A DNA stretch of 8,412 nucleotides from CAZPCZ01 sp964585225 (GTDB taxonomy: Bacteria > Patescibacteriota > Patescibacteriia > JACPHY01). The notes under the pieces are model-generated. The model did not search any database and was not told the DNA's origin. It was given only the letters and a program-made list of their open reading frames with translations. Each line of letters starts with the position of its first letter. Position 1 is the first letter of the stretch. The stretch is taken from positions 1-8,412 of the forward strand of contig CAZPCZ010000061.1 in assembly GCA_964585225.1 (NCBI GenBank). Direction: 5' to 3'. The position numbers and the translations under genes are program-made. Below, in pieces: positions 1-6,385 of the stretch.

Positions 1-460
1 GGTAGGCGGCGATCCCCTCGGCGAAGTTCCCGCCGCGGAAATACGGGCCCATGACATCGGTCTGGATCGCGACGCTGTGGGCGTCATTGATCCGCGACCA
101 ATCCACGCCGGTGTAGATGCCGACCTCGTGATCGTCCACCGCGAGGAGCACCGCGATGAGGTTGTCGCGGTTCTCGCCATTCGGCGCGCGCCACGACGGG
201 CACTCCCGGACGATCGCCGCCCGGAGGTGGTCGAGGCTTCCGTAGGAACCGAACGTGCGGAAGGTCCGCACACGCACGATCGCGCCGCGACGCTCGAGCG
301 AACCCACCGCGTCGCTGACGCGACCGAGTCCGCTACTGAGTGCGCCACTGTCATCGACGACGGTGGAATCGCAGGGGGTGATCCCCTGCGCGGCCGCTGG
401 CGTTACGACGGCGAGCGCGGCGATGACCGCCGCTGCTACCTGTTGCCACATTCTCTCCAT
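1..460 (-). CDS. Exported TPM-domain protein, N-terminal part (cut by window edge)
   Basis: The reading frame starts at the ATG at 458-460 and stays open to base 1, giving 153 codons without a stop. An AGGAG-type site (GAGGAGA) lies 7 bases upstream of the ATG. Residues 1-24 form a signal peptide: a short basic start (MERM), a hydrophobic Ala/Val/Leu stretch, and a likely signal peptidase I site after TPAAA. The mature part matches the TPM fold (formerly DUF477): an early VVDDSGALS, a central strand LLAVDDHEVGIYTG (about 105-118), and near the cut edge GPYFRGGNFAEGIAAY, which resembles the family's 'FR.GdfA.GI' segment. TPM domains are usually outside the membrane, are often followed by a membrane helix or Gly-rich tail, and have been linked to photosystem II repair and phosphatase activity. 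Cys30 and Cys87 could form a disulfide (inference). The C-terminus lies outside the window, so membrane anchoring is unknown. The gene diverges from the vWA gene at 877. Confidence 0.85.
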   Translation of the reverse strand, partial: MERMWQQVAAAVIAALAVVTPAAAQGITPCDSTVVDDSGALSSGLGRVSDAVGSLERRGAIVRVRTFRTFGSYGSLDHLRAAIVRECPSWRAPNGENRDNLIAVLLAVDDHEVGIYTGVDWSRINDAHSVAIQTDVMGPYFRGGNFAEGIAAY

Positions 461-534
461 CGGAATGTCTCCTCTCGTGTTGGCACCACTCTATTGGGAA
501 GGTGCAGGTCCATCATACTGGTGCGCGCATCTCC

Positions 535-563
535 CTCATAGCAAATTGTGGCGTCGTTGTCAA
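535..563 (-). promoter_or_regulatory. Sigma70-type promoter for the TPM gene
   Basis: On the minus strand there is a perfect TTGACA (558-563), a 17-base spacer and TATGAG (535-540, four of six matches to TATAAT). Transcription would start near 527, giving a leader of about 65-70 bases before the ATG at 460. Box quality, spacing and position ahead of the gene all agree. There is no experimental support. Confidence 0.65.
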
Positions 564-603
564 GTCGAACCCCTCTGACGTCGAAACCGACGACACTCGA
601 GAC

Positions 604-632
604 TTGACGCATCCTGAGGGGCGTCGCATACT
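604..632 (+). promoter_or_regulatory. Candidate sigma70-type promoter for the vWA gene at 877
   Basis: TTGACG (604-609, five of six), a 17-base spacer and CATACT (627-632, four of six). It lies back to back with the TPM promoter, with 40 bases between the two -35 boxes. It would leave a leader of about 235 bases before the vWA start codon, which is long. A closer promoter of another type cannot be excluded. Confidence 0.45.
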
Positions 633-876
633 CACCGTGCCCTTTGCAAACGCAAGGCACATCTCCACTCCTTTTGGGACGTTTGGGACAAGCCGCCTCC
701 GACCGCAGCGTCGGAGTTGGGCTCGTCCGCCCCGACGACATCCGCACTGCGGAAGTCAGACGGGCAAGCGTTCGCAGGAGCGGGATGTGGGGAGAGTAAC
801 GCGTAGGGTTTTGGAGATCGCCGTTCCCGCGATTTCGCACCCGCGCACTCGAACCACAACCACAGGAGCAAGGACC

Positions 877-2421
877 ATGAAGATCGAAACCAGACTGGAC
901 CGAGGGAGGATCAACCACGAAGCCCCGGGTGACGTGCACCTCATGGTGAGCGTCGCCGCGCCGGAGGTCGAGGAGGCGAAGCGGAAGCCGATCGACGTCG
1001 TCATCGCGCTCGACATCTCGAGCTCGATGTCCGACCCGGCGACGGCCGCGAGCCCGACCCCGACGAAGCTCGAACTCGCGAAGGTCGCGGCGCGGCGGTT
1101 CGTCGAGAACCTCGACCGCCGCGACCGCGTCGGCATCGTCGTCTACTCGACCGAGGTCACGGTGCTCGCGCCGATCGTCGAGCTCACGGAGGCGCAGCGG
1201 CTCCGGCTCATCGAGCAGATCAGTCAGCTGCAGCCGATCGCGAACACCGACCTCACGGGTGGGTGCCTCCGGAGCCTCGCGCTCCTCACGGAGGAGCCGG
1301 CGAGCGAGGGCCGCGTGCGGCGGGTCATCCTGTTCACGGACGGCCTGCCGACCGTGGAGCCGCGGAAGTACCCCGACGTCATGATGGCGATCCGGGCCCG
1401 GCTCGACGGCAAGACGCCGATCACCACGATCGGCTTCGGCGCGAAGATCGTCGAGGATGGCGCGGGGAGCGGCGGGTACAACCCCGAGCTCCTCACGTCG
1501 ATCGCGCGGGAGAGCGGCGGGAACTTCTACCACGCCGAGAGCGCCGATGGCATCCTCGAGACGTTCGCGCTCGAACTCGGGGCGCTCAGGTCGGTCGCCG
1601 CGACCGACGTCCGCCTCGAGGTGAGGACGGGGGCCGGCATCCGCGTGAAGGAGGTCTTGAACGACTTCACCGTGCGGACCGAGGACAACGGCGTCGTCAC
1701 GGTGACGATCGGCCAGCTCTACAGCGGCGAGCGGCAGGACGTCGTCATCGCGCTCGAGGTGCCGGTGCGGGATACGGCGTTCCCGCGGGACACGCTCGCG
1801 GCGTCGGTGCGCTTCACCGGTGTCGAGACGAAGGGCGGCGCGTTCGACCTCACGGAGGAGGCGAAGTTCCGGTACGTGGAGGCGAGCGAGGCCGATCAGC
1901 AGCCGGACCAGGCGGTCGAGGAGCAGCGGCTGCGCCTCAAGGCCGCGCAGGCGATCGCGGACGCGTACCGCTACGCCGCCCGCGGGGACTACCAGCGCGC
2001 GGTGACGCGGGTGCGGGAGGTCCGCATGCTGCTCATGCGCTTCGGCTCGCGCGAGTCCCAGATCATCGTCGCCGTCCTCCAGAAGATCGAGGTCGATGTC
2101 GGCGATGCGCAGCGGTTCGCGCAGCGCGGCGCGAGCGTGCGGGCGGCGGCCGGTTCGACGGCCATGCGGCGGACGGGCTCGGACCGCAGCAGCGACTACT
2201 ACGACGGCAAGCACTCCTCGGTGCAGCAGCTGCGCTCGCAGCAGGACATGGGCTCGGACAAGAGCGGGTCGGGCGGCAGCCAGCAGCGGCCCTCGGGCGC
2301 GCACGGCGGGAACGGTCCCAGCCCCTCGGGCAGCCAGCCGTCGCAGTCCTCGCGCCCGGCGTCGGACGCGATCCCGAAGCCGGCGGGCCCGGACAAGACC
2401 TCGAGCCGCAACCGGCTCTAG
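877..2421 (+). CDS. von Willebrand factor A domain protein with disordered C-terminal tail
   Basis: The product is 514 residues. The ATG at 877 was chosen because AGGAG lies 8 bases upstream and homology-like sequence begins soon after. The vWA domain (about 38-228) has the full metal-ion-dependent adhesion site: DISSS (46-50), a Thr in NTDLTGG (124), and the Asp of LFTDG (155). vWA domains bind protein partners through this metal ion. The domain is followed by a beta-rich segment (about 235-345, with GQLYSGERQDVVIALEVPV), as in cytoplasmic or surface vWA proteins of the YfbK/inter-alpha-trypsin type. Next comes a charged helical stretch (about 348-390) that looks like a helical-repeat pair. 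The last 95 or so residues are rich in Gly, Ser, Gln and Pro and probably disordered. There is no signal peptide or membrane helix, so the protein is probably cytoplasmic. The third codon position is strongly G/C. The partner is unknown. Confidence 0.88.
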   Translation: MKIETRLDRGRINHEAPGDVHLMVSVAAPEVEEAKRKPIDVVIALDISSSMSDPATAASPTPTKLELAKVAARRFVENLDRRDRVGIVVYSTEVTVLAPIVELTEAQRLRLIEQISQLQPIANTDLTGGCLRSLALLTEEPASEGRVRRVILFTDGLPTVEPRKYPDVMMAIRARLDGKTPITTIGFGAKIVEDGAGSGGYNPELLTSIARESGGNFYHAESADGILETFALELGALRSVAATDVRLEVRTGAGIRVKEVLNDFTVRTEDNGVVTVTIGQLYSGERQDVVIALEVPVRDTAFPRDTLAASVRFTGVETKGGAFDLTEEAKFRYVEASEADQQPDQAVEEQRLRLKAAQAIADAYRYAARGDYQRAVTRVREVRMLLMRFGSRESQIIVAVLQKIEVDVGDAQRFAQRGASVRAAAGSTAMRRTGSDRSSDYYDGKHSSVQQLRSQQDMGSDKSGSGGSQQRPSGAHGGNGPSPSGSQPSQSSRPASDAIPKPAGPDKTSSRNRL

Positions 2422-2462
2422 GACGCGGGTGAACCTTCCCGCCACCCAGCAAACAACATGAA

Positions 2463-2499
2463 CGGCCCCCCGATGTACATCGGGGGGCCGAAACTTTTT
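2463..2499. terminator. Intrinsic terminator between convergent genes
   Basis: A perfect 12-base-pair stem (CGGCCCCCCGAT, 2463-2474, with its complement at 2479-2490) closes on a GTAC loop. On the plus strand TTTTT follows four bases after the stem (2495-2499), which suits the vWA gene ending at 2421. On the minus strand the stem is followed by TTCATGTTGTTT, a weaker U-rich tail that could also stop transcription from the convergent gene ending at 2548. Confidence 0.8.
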
Positions 2500-2511
2500 C
2501 CTACCTCGTCT

Positions 2512-2543
2512 CCTTGGAACCTTTCGCGCGAAAGGTTCTAAGG
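2512..2543. repeat. Second strong hairpin, next to the stop codon of the NAD kinase fusion gene
   Basis: Arms of 16 bases (2512-2527 and 2528-2543) pair with one exception. The core is GAACCTTTCGC/GCGAAAGGTTC, and the odd position is a G-U pair on the plus-strand RNA. The hairpin starts five bases after the TAG of the minus-strand gene. It lacks a U-tract directly behind it, so it is more likely an mRNA 3'-end stabiliser or part of a composite bidirectional terminator than a stand-alone terminator. Confidence 0.6.
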
Positions 2544-2547
2544 GTAC

Positions 2548-3957
2548 CTAGCGCTGCTCGCCGGCCGAGGACTGCTCGAGCCGGAGGAGCCGAGACATGA
2601 GGTCGTAGTCCGGCGTGAGCGCGAGCTCGACCGCGGCGACGCGGCTGACCCGCACGACCATCCGTTCGACCTGCCCGAGGTCGACCCCGCTCGCGACACC
2701 GCGGAGCGGTCGCTTCGGCGGGCTGCAGGGATCCGCGCTCCGGAACTCCACGACGTCGCTCGCGTCGAGGTACGCCGGCCGCCAACCGAGCGGGTCATCA
2801 ACGAGGAGCCCGGCGAGGACGAGATTCGGCGTCCCAATTGGGATCGGGTTCGCGCCGGCGACGCGCGCGTAGCCGGTCGAACCGAGCGAGGTCGCGACGA
2901 TCGCGCCATCCGCCCGGAGCACCGGCACCCGCACCCGGTCGTTCACCCGCACCTCAACCCACGCGGTCTGGGGGCTCGCACGTTCGATCCATGCGTCGTT
3001 GAACGTGAGCTCGGTCCGACCGCCGAGGGGCGACTGCGTCCGGACGTGCAATCCCGGGCTCCACCGGATGTCGAAGTTCTGGCGGAAGTACTCCGCCGGG
3101 AATTCCTCCGGCGGGTCGTTGAGGAGGAAGGCGCGCCGTCCGGTGCGGAACCCGATGAACGGGGCGCGGAGCCGCCAGTGCTGAGCCATCGCCCCGAGCA
3201 TCATGCCGTCTCCGCCGATCACGACGACCGCGTTCGCGTGGTCACGTGACGCATCGCGAACGGTGAACGGTGCGAGTTGCTCGGCAATCGCGACCGCGCG
3301 AGCATCCCGCTGGTCGAAAACAACGAGGAGCCGAGGTTCTCCGACGATGAGCGGTGAGAACGTCCGTGACGCTCGTCCACCGCGGTAGAGACCACGGCGC
3401 TCGATGTACCGCTCGACCTTCGGAAACACGAGGCCGGTGATCGACTCGTGGTCGAACACGCGACGTCGGATGTCCGAGCTCGCGCCCGCCCGCGGCGGCG
3501 TGATGACCATGCGGTGCGGTGGGAGGTCGCGCTCGTCGATCGGGTACCCATCGCGGGCGATGACGACGAAGTTTGCGTGAGCCCAGAGCTCCGATCCGCG
3601 CGCCCACTCGCGCTGGATGATCGAGGTCCCGTCGCGGCCGCCCTGGATGAGGTCGGTGCCGATGACGTGCCACGGCTCTCCTTCCGCACGCAGCATCTGG
3701 TCGAGCTCGAACGTCCGCGTGAACGTCGGCTCCTCAAGGTCGCTGTCGTCGACCCGAACGTTCGGGATCCCCCGAAACGTCAGGTGGACCATTGCGGCGC
3801 GGTGCGCGGGGTCAACGTCGTCCACCGTTAGCTTGTCCGGCCGCGGTCCACACGGGACGACGTCGACGCGGTCGAATTGGAGCGCGAGCGCCTCCGCGAT
3901 CGCGCGATGGTGCAGCCCAGGCGGGTTAAAACTCCCGCCGAATGCGGCGATCTTCAT
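2548..3957 (-). CDS. Fused NMN/NaMN adenylyltransferase-like and NAD kinase-like protein
   Basis: The product is 469 residues. I start at the ATG at 3955-3957, 11 bases after AAGGAG (3969-3974). A GTG at 3969 is in frame but overlaps that site. Residues 1 to about 192 look like a NadD-type nucleotidyltransferase: GGSFNPPGLHH (7-17), VIGTDLIQGG followed by REW, and SSDIRRR (160-166, like the ISSTxIR signature). The last His of the usual HxGH is kept, but the first His is Gly and the Gly is His. Residues from about 203 to 469 look like NAD kinase: GGDGMML (248-254), GFRTGRRAFLLN, FNDAWIER (319-326), and ADGAIVATSLGSTGYARV (from 349). Together these would turn a pyridine mononucleotide into NAD(P). 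The kinase half departs from the usual GGDGT and GxNxGxLGF, so its activity and substrate are not certain. The gene has its own promoter and is convergent with the vWA gene on the left. Confidence 0.85.
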   Translation of the reverse strand: MKIAAFGGSFNPPGLHHRAIAEALALQFDRVDVVPCGPRPDKLTVDDVDPAHRAAMVHLTFRGIPNVRVDDSDLEEPTFTRTFELDQMLRAEGEPWHVIGTDLIQGGRDGTSIIQREWARGSELWAHANFVVIARDGYPIDERDLPPHRMVITPPRAGASSDIRRRVFDHESITGLVFPKVERYIERRGLYRGGRASRTFSPLIVGEPRLLVVFDQRDARAVAIAEQLAPFTVRDASRDHANAVVVIGGDGMMLGAMAQHWRLRAPFIGFRTGRRAFLLNDPPEEFPAEYFRQNFDIRWSPGLHVRTQSPLGGRTELTFNDAWIERASPQTAWVEVRVNDRVRVPVLRADGAIVATSLGSTGYARVAGANPIPIGTPNLVLAGLLVDDPLGWRPAYLDASDVVEFRSADPCSPPKRPLRGVASGVDLGQVERMVVRVSRVAAVELALTPDYDLMSRLLRLEQSSAGEQR

Positions 3958-4009
3958 GGCAAGGTGCACTCCTTTCTTCCCTGGTATCTCCGGTACTCAA
4001 CAGCAACCC

Positions 4010-4038
4010 ATCGTACCCGAAGATGATTGATGTGTCAA
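4010..4038 (-). promoter_or_regulatory. Sigma70-type promoter of the adenylyltransferase-NAD kinase fusion gene
   Basis: On the minus strand there is a perfect TTGACA (4033-4038), a 17-base spacer and TACGAT (4010-4015, four of six). Transcription would start near 4002, about 45 bases before the ATG at 3957. The promoter begins only 10 bases after the T-tract of the upstream gene's terminator, so the two genes look like separate transcription units. Confidence 0.7.
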
Positions 4039-4048
4039 TGGCCGATGG

Positions 4049-4080
4049 AAAACGGCCCCCGAGCACTGCTCGAGGGCCGT
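4049..4080 (-). terminator. Intrinsic terminator after the TerY-like vWA gene
   Basis: Read on the minus strand, 14-base arms (4067-4080 and 4052-4065) pair around a very short centre, with one U-G wobble. The stem ends in GGGGGCCGT and runs into TTTT (4049-4052). It begins 19 bases after the stop codon at 4100 and would end any transcript carrying the kinase, hydrolase and vWA genes. Confidence 0.8.
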
Positions 4081-4099
4081 CTGTGTTGCGTGGGAGTCG

Positions 4100-4900
4100 C
4101 TACGGGCTCCCGAATCCGCCCGCGGCGGTCTTCGAGAAGCTCGCGGCGCTCTGCGAGGCCTGCACGGCGGACCGCGAGAACACCTGGAACGCGCGGCGGA
4201 TCTCGCTCGGCGAGTTCGCGGGTGTGAGGATCCACTCGTCGCGGATCCCGATCCCCTTGAACACGGCCCGGAAGTCGGTACCGCCGTCGTCGATGCCGAG
4301 GCCCGCGACGATGTGCCGTTCCTGCTTGAGCATGTCCTCGACGATCTTCTTCACCTTCGCCGGCGTGGCCGACGAGGAGTTGTCCGCGCCGTCCGTGACG
4401 ATGAGCGTCGCCGTGCGGCAGACGACGCCGTTGTCCGCGAACTCCTGCGCCTTCGCGATCGCAGTGCCGAGCACGACGATCGCACGGTCGTAGAGCGGCG
4501 TGTGCGAGCCGTCCGCGCGGTAGTTCCGCCCATCCATCTTCACCGCCTGCGCGACGGGCGCGAACGGGTAGAGGATCTTCTCGAAGAGGTACTGGCAGGC
4601 AGCGAGGATGCCGTCGCCCTGCTTCGACGCGACGAGCGCGTCGATGACCTCGTTGTGGCCGTCGCATGCCGCCTTCACGTTCGGCGACATCGAGCCGGAG
4701 TCGTCGACGAGCACCGAGACGAGGAACACCTCGCTCGCGGCGACGTCGTCGACCTTGATGCCGAGACCCGCCTGGATCTGCGCTCCGTAGTCGGGGAGCG
4801 CGAGCACCGCGGCGGATCCCGGCGAGAGCTCCCCGGCCGCCTTCGCGGCGCCGAAGAGAGACTGGAGGTTGGGGGTGCTGGGTGCGGATTTGCTGGACAT
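4100..4900 (-). CDS. Compact TerY-like von Willebrand factor A protein
   Basis: The product is 266 residues. The ATG at 4898-4900 is chosen because AAGGAG (4908-4913) lies 7 bases upstream; the longer open frame runs back into a palindromic repeat. After a 55-residue N-terminal region the vWA domain starts at VFLVSVLVDDSGSMS. Its metal site is complete: DDSGS (66-70), Thr134 in SHTPLYD, and Asp170 in LIVTDGADN. The domain fills most of the protein, as in TerY-type vWA proteins, which work with a protein kinase and a PP2C phosphatase. The C-terminus (about 240-266) is a short Ser/Ala-rich tail ending in GGFGSP. It has no signal peptide or membrane helix, so it is probably cytoplasmic. It lies downstream of the nicotinamidase-like gene and the kinase on the same strand and ends at a terminator. 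The TerY comparison rests on architecture and neighbourhood. Codon use is strongly G/C at position three. Confidence 0.87.
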   Translation of the reverse strand: MSSKSAPSTPNLQSLFGAAKAAGELSPGSAAVLALPDYGAQIQAGLGIKVDDVAASEVFLVSVLVDDSGSMSPNVKAACDGHNEVIDALVASKQGDGILAACQYLFEKILYPFAPVAQAVKMDGRNYRADGSHTPLYDRAIVVLGTAIAKAQEFADNGVVCRTATLIVTDGADNSSSATPAKVKKIVEDMLKQERHIVAGLGIDDGGTDFRAVFKGIGIRDEWILTPANSPSEIRRAFQVFSRSAVQASQSAASFSKTAAGGFGSP

Positions 4901-4921
4901 GGTTGGTCTCCTTTCGTGGGT

Positions 4922-5037
4922 GATATCACGGATGATGCGGATCAGCCGAGCAGATGATGCGGATATGCTGATGACGCCGATACCGAATCCGCGTATCCGC
5001 ATCATCAGTGCGATCCATCCGCATCATCCGTGATATC
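4922..5037. repeat. 116-base nested palindromic repeat
   Basis: Two pairs of inverted arms share one centre. The outer arms (4922-4942 and 5017-5037) are perfect over 21 bases, and the inner arms (4953-4965 and 4994-5006) are perfect over 13. Ten unpaired bases separate outer from inner arm on both sides. All four arms contain the unit GATGATGCGGAT, so the element looks built from duplicated and inverted copies of it. It fills most of the gap between the hydrolase stop codon (5040) and the ribosome site of the vWA gene (4908-4913). It may be a dispersed repetitive palindrome, an mRNA processing or stabilising structure, or a protein-binding site. Confidence 0.8.
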
Positions 5038-5039
5038 GG

Positions 5040-6125
5040 TTACAGGTTGACGCCCGGCCACTGGTCGATCGGCGTCGTGGATCGCACGACGTGCATCCCG
5101 GCCTTCCGGAACTTGTCGAGCGCGGCCTCGGCCTGCGGCGTGAAGTCGGCCGCGAAGCCGCCCTTCCCGTCCGGCACCGTCACCGCCGACATGCAGTCCT
5201 CGAGGATGTACACCTTCTTCGCGAGCGCCGCGTCCTTCGCGACGATCTCGTCGAGGAAGTCGTCGATCGAGGACTTCACGCAGTGGCTCGCCGCCTGGCC
5301 GGCGAACACGACGACGTCGCTGGCCATGAGCGTCTCGATGAACGCCGTGTTCTTCTGACCGATCGTGCCCTTGCCGTCCCAGCGGAGCAGCACCTCGGGC
5401 CGGAGCACCGAGTAGTTCTCGGTGAGCGGGTTTCCGCCCTTCACCTCGCAGAACGACTGACGGCCCCGGAGGAACGAGACGTACGCGCGCGCCTCGGCGA
5501 TGATGCCGACGAGCGCGTGCCCATCCGTCCCGAGGATGCAGTGGAACGGCCAGAGGTAGAGCACGTACTTCCCGCCCTTGCCGAGCTCCTCGCAGTAGAA
5601 CCGCGCCTGCCTGACGAGCCACTCGTAGCTCACGCCGAGCAGCGACGCCATCGCCGGGTTCGGGAGCACGCTCCCGTGGAGCGTCGTGCCGTCGAGGCCC
5701 TTGTTCGCGAGGAGGCCGCCCTCCGCCACGACGAGCGTGTGCGGCTTCAGCGGCTCCCCCGCCTCGTCCACCCAGAACGAGGCGAAGAAGATCTGGAACA
5801 GGAAGTGCGTGTCGAGCGTCGTCGAGAGGTCGGTGATGAGGCCGGCGTTCCGGTAGAGGAACTCCGCGAAGCGCGCGGAGTCGTCCATCGCGCCGGTGCC
5901 GCTGCGCCCCGCGACGTACAGCGTGCCCTCGGGGAAGCAGAAGTCCTTCTGGACGTCGATGCCGACGACGTGGATCTTCGCCTTTGCCGACGCGGCGGGC
6001 TTGATGCCGAGGCGCTTGCGCGCCTCCATGGCGGCCTCGAACACCGCCTGGAGATCGGGGCGGTAGCCCCACAGGCGCGCGTTCTTGGGATCGTAGAACT
6101 TCGGAAGCGGGAGTGCGGTTGCCAT
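5040..6125 (-). CDS. Nicotinamidase-like cysteine hydrolase (isochorismatase family), enlarged
   Basis: The product is 361 residues. The ATG at 6123-6125 has AAGGAG (6133-6138) 7 bases upstream. Family signatures appear in order: VVGIDVQKDFC with catalytic Asp57; LDTH (104-107), matching the metal-binding D-x-H of nicotinamidases; WPFHC (192-196), matching the W/VPxHC metal-site segment; a likely catalytic Lys229 in EVKGGNPLTENYS; and GQAASHCVKSSIDDF with nucleophile Cys282. Nicotinamidases release ammonia from nicotinamide to give nicotinate for NAD salvage. Typical members have about 180-220 residues. This one has a 50-residue N-terminal extension and an insertion of roughly 70 residues between LDTH and WPFHC. 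The usual second His of the DxHxxxH pattern is replaced by Gln111, so metal binding and substrate may differ. The neighbouring adenylyltransferase-NAD kinase fusion favours a pyridine substrate (inference). Another amide is possible. Confidence 0.85.
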   Translation of the reverse strand: MATALPLPKFYDPKNARLWGYRPDLQAVFEAAMEARKRLGIKPAASAKAKIHVVGIDVQKDFCFPEGTLYVAGRSGTGAMDDSARFAEFLYRNAGLITDLSTTLDTHFLFQIFFASFWVDEAGEPLKPHTLVVAEGGLLANKGLDGTTLHGSVLPNPAMASLLGVSYEWLVRQARFYCEELGKGGKYVLYLWPFHCILGTDGHALVGIIAEARAYVSFLRGRQSFCEVKGGNPLTENYSVLRPEVLLRWDGKGTIGQKNTAFIETLMASDVVVFAGQAASHCVKSSIDDFLDEIVAKDAALAKKVYILEDCMSAVTVPDGKGGFAADFTPQAEAALDKFRKAGMHVVRSTTPIDQWPGVNL

Positions 6126-6147
6126 GATCGTTCTCCTTTTTTCTTTC

Positions 6148-6228
6148 GTCATTGCGAGCGAGGCGTAAGCCGAGCGTGGCAATCCCGTCCACCATCGGGC
6201 GAGATTGCTTCGCTTCGCTCGCAATGAC
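6148..6228. repeat. Dispersed palindromic repeat of the CATTGCGAGCGAAGC type
   Basis: Terminal inverted arms of 18 bases (6148-6165 and 6211-6228) match with one difference and start with GTCATTGCGAGCGA. The interior carries further complementary pieces (GGCAATC and GATTGC). From general knowledge, sequences of this kind occur as many-copy intergenic repeats in diverse environmental bacteria. The element ends 9 bases from the ribosome binding site of the hydrolase gene and would lie in its leader if transcription starts further upstream. Confidence 0.75.
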
Positions 6229-6240
6229 ATGCACTATTCG

Positions 6241-6277
6241 GGGCGAGGTACCCCGCCCGGAACACGTCTGGTCAGAC
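6241..6277. repeat. Two small inverted repeats upstream of the hydrolase
   Basis: GGGCG (6241-6245) pairs with CGCCC (6254-6258) around the palindrome GGTACC, and GTCTG (6266-6270) pairs with CAGAC (6273-6277). They sit between the dispersed repeat at 6148 and the kinase end. They could be part of a longer composite repeat or an operator. I see no convincing sigma70 promoter for the hydrolase in this gap. Confidence 0.4.
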
Positions 6278-6338
6278 ATGCACCGGGGGAGGCACCCAGC
6301 CGCCGAAGCAGTAGGGTGCATTTGTTCCTCCCCCACTC

Positions 6339-6365
6339 TCTCCCCCTCCCACCGGGAGGGGGAGA
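6339..6365. repeat. C-rich/G-rich hairpin after the kinase gene
   Basis: A 12-base-pair stem (TCTCCCCCTCCC at 6339-6350, complement at 6354-6365) closes on ACC. It begins 20 bases after the kinase stop codon. On the minus strand no U-tract follows it, although TTTTT precedes it, so termination here is uncertain. The same core, TCCCCCTCCCACCGGGA, recurs upstream of the kinase at 8351-8367, so this is one copy of a local repeat. Confidence 0.65.
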
Positions 6366-6385
6366 AAAAGAGGGGGTGGGATTCG

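Larger units (their letters stand above)
461..876. other. Divergent intergenic region with long 5' leader
   Basis: This 416-base gap separates two divergent genes. Its left third holds the two promoters. The right part (about 640-876) would be the leader of the vWA mRNA. It contains a short hairpin CTCCGAC/GTCGGAG (697-716, six-base loop) and a small inverted repeat TCCGC/GCGGA (741-753). AGGAG at 864-868 is the ribosome binding site, 8 bases before the ATG at 877. The vWA reading frame stays open upstream to an ATG at 502, but that start has no good ribosome site and the translation there has no recognisable domain, so I treat it as noncoding. I recognise no known riboswitch. Confidence 0.5.

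Noticed and set aside
502..876. Upstream in-frame extension of the vWA protein
   Set aside because: The extra 125 residues resemble translated noncoding DNA and would run through both promoters. The ATG at 877 has a good AGGAG site.
1263..2432. Long plus-strand frame overlapping the vWA gene
   Set aside because: The translation is low-complexity Arg/Gly/Pro/Ala and lies in a shifted frame of a well-supported gene.
436..2445. Open frame of 669 codons on the minus strand opposite the vWA gene
   Set aside because: Its translation is Arg/Ala/Asp-rich without any domain, which is typical for the antisense frame of a GC-rich gene. The plus strand carries a clear vWA domain with a good ribosome site.
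4901..5005. N-terminal extension of the TerY-like vWA protein
   Set aside because: It is the translation of the palindromic repeat (MMRIRGFGIG...), and the ribosome site points to the ATG at 4900.
4922..5037. Possible CRISPR array because of repeated GATGATGCGGAT units
   Set aside because: The units are inverted around one centre, only four in number, and the spacers are 10 bases; no cas genes are present.
5091..6227. 378-codon plus-strand frame opposite the hydrolase
   Set aside because: It is rich in Arg, Glu, Val and Leu with no motif, and mirrors a minus-strand gene with clear catalytic signatures.
6126..6230. N-terminal extension of the hydrolase
   Set aside because: It is the translation of the dispersed repeat, and AAGGAG sits 7 bases ahead of the ATG at 6125.
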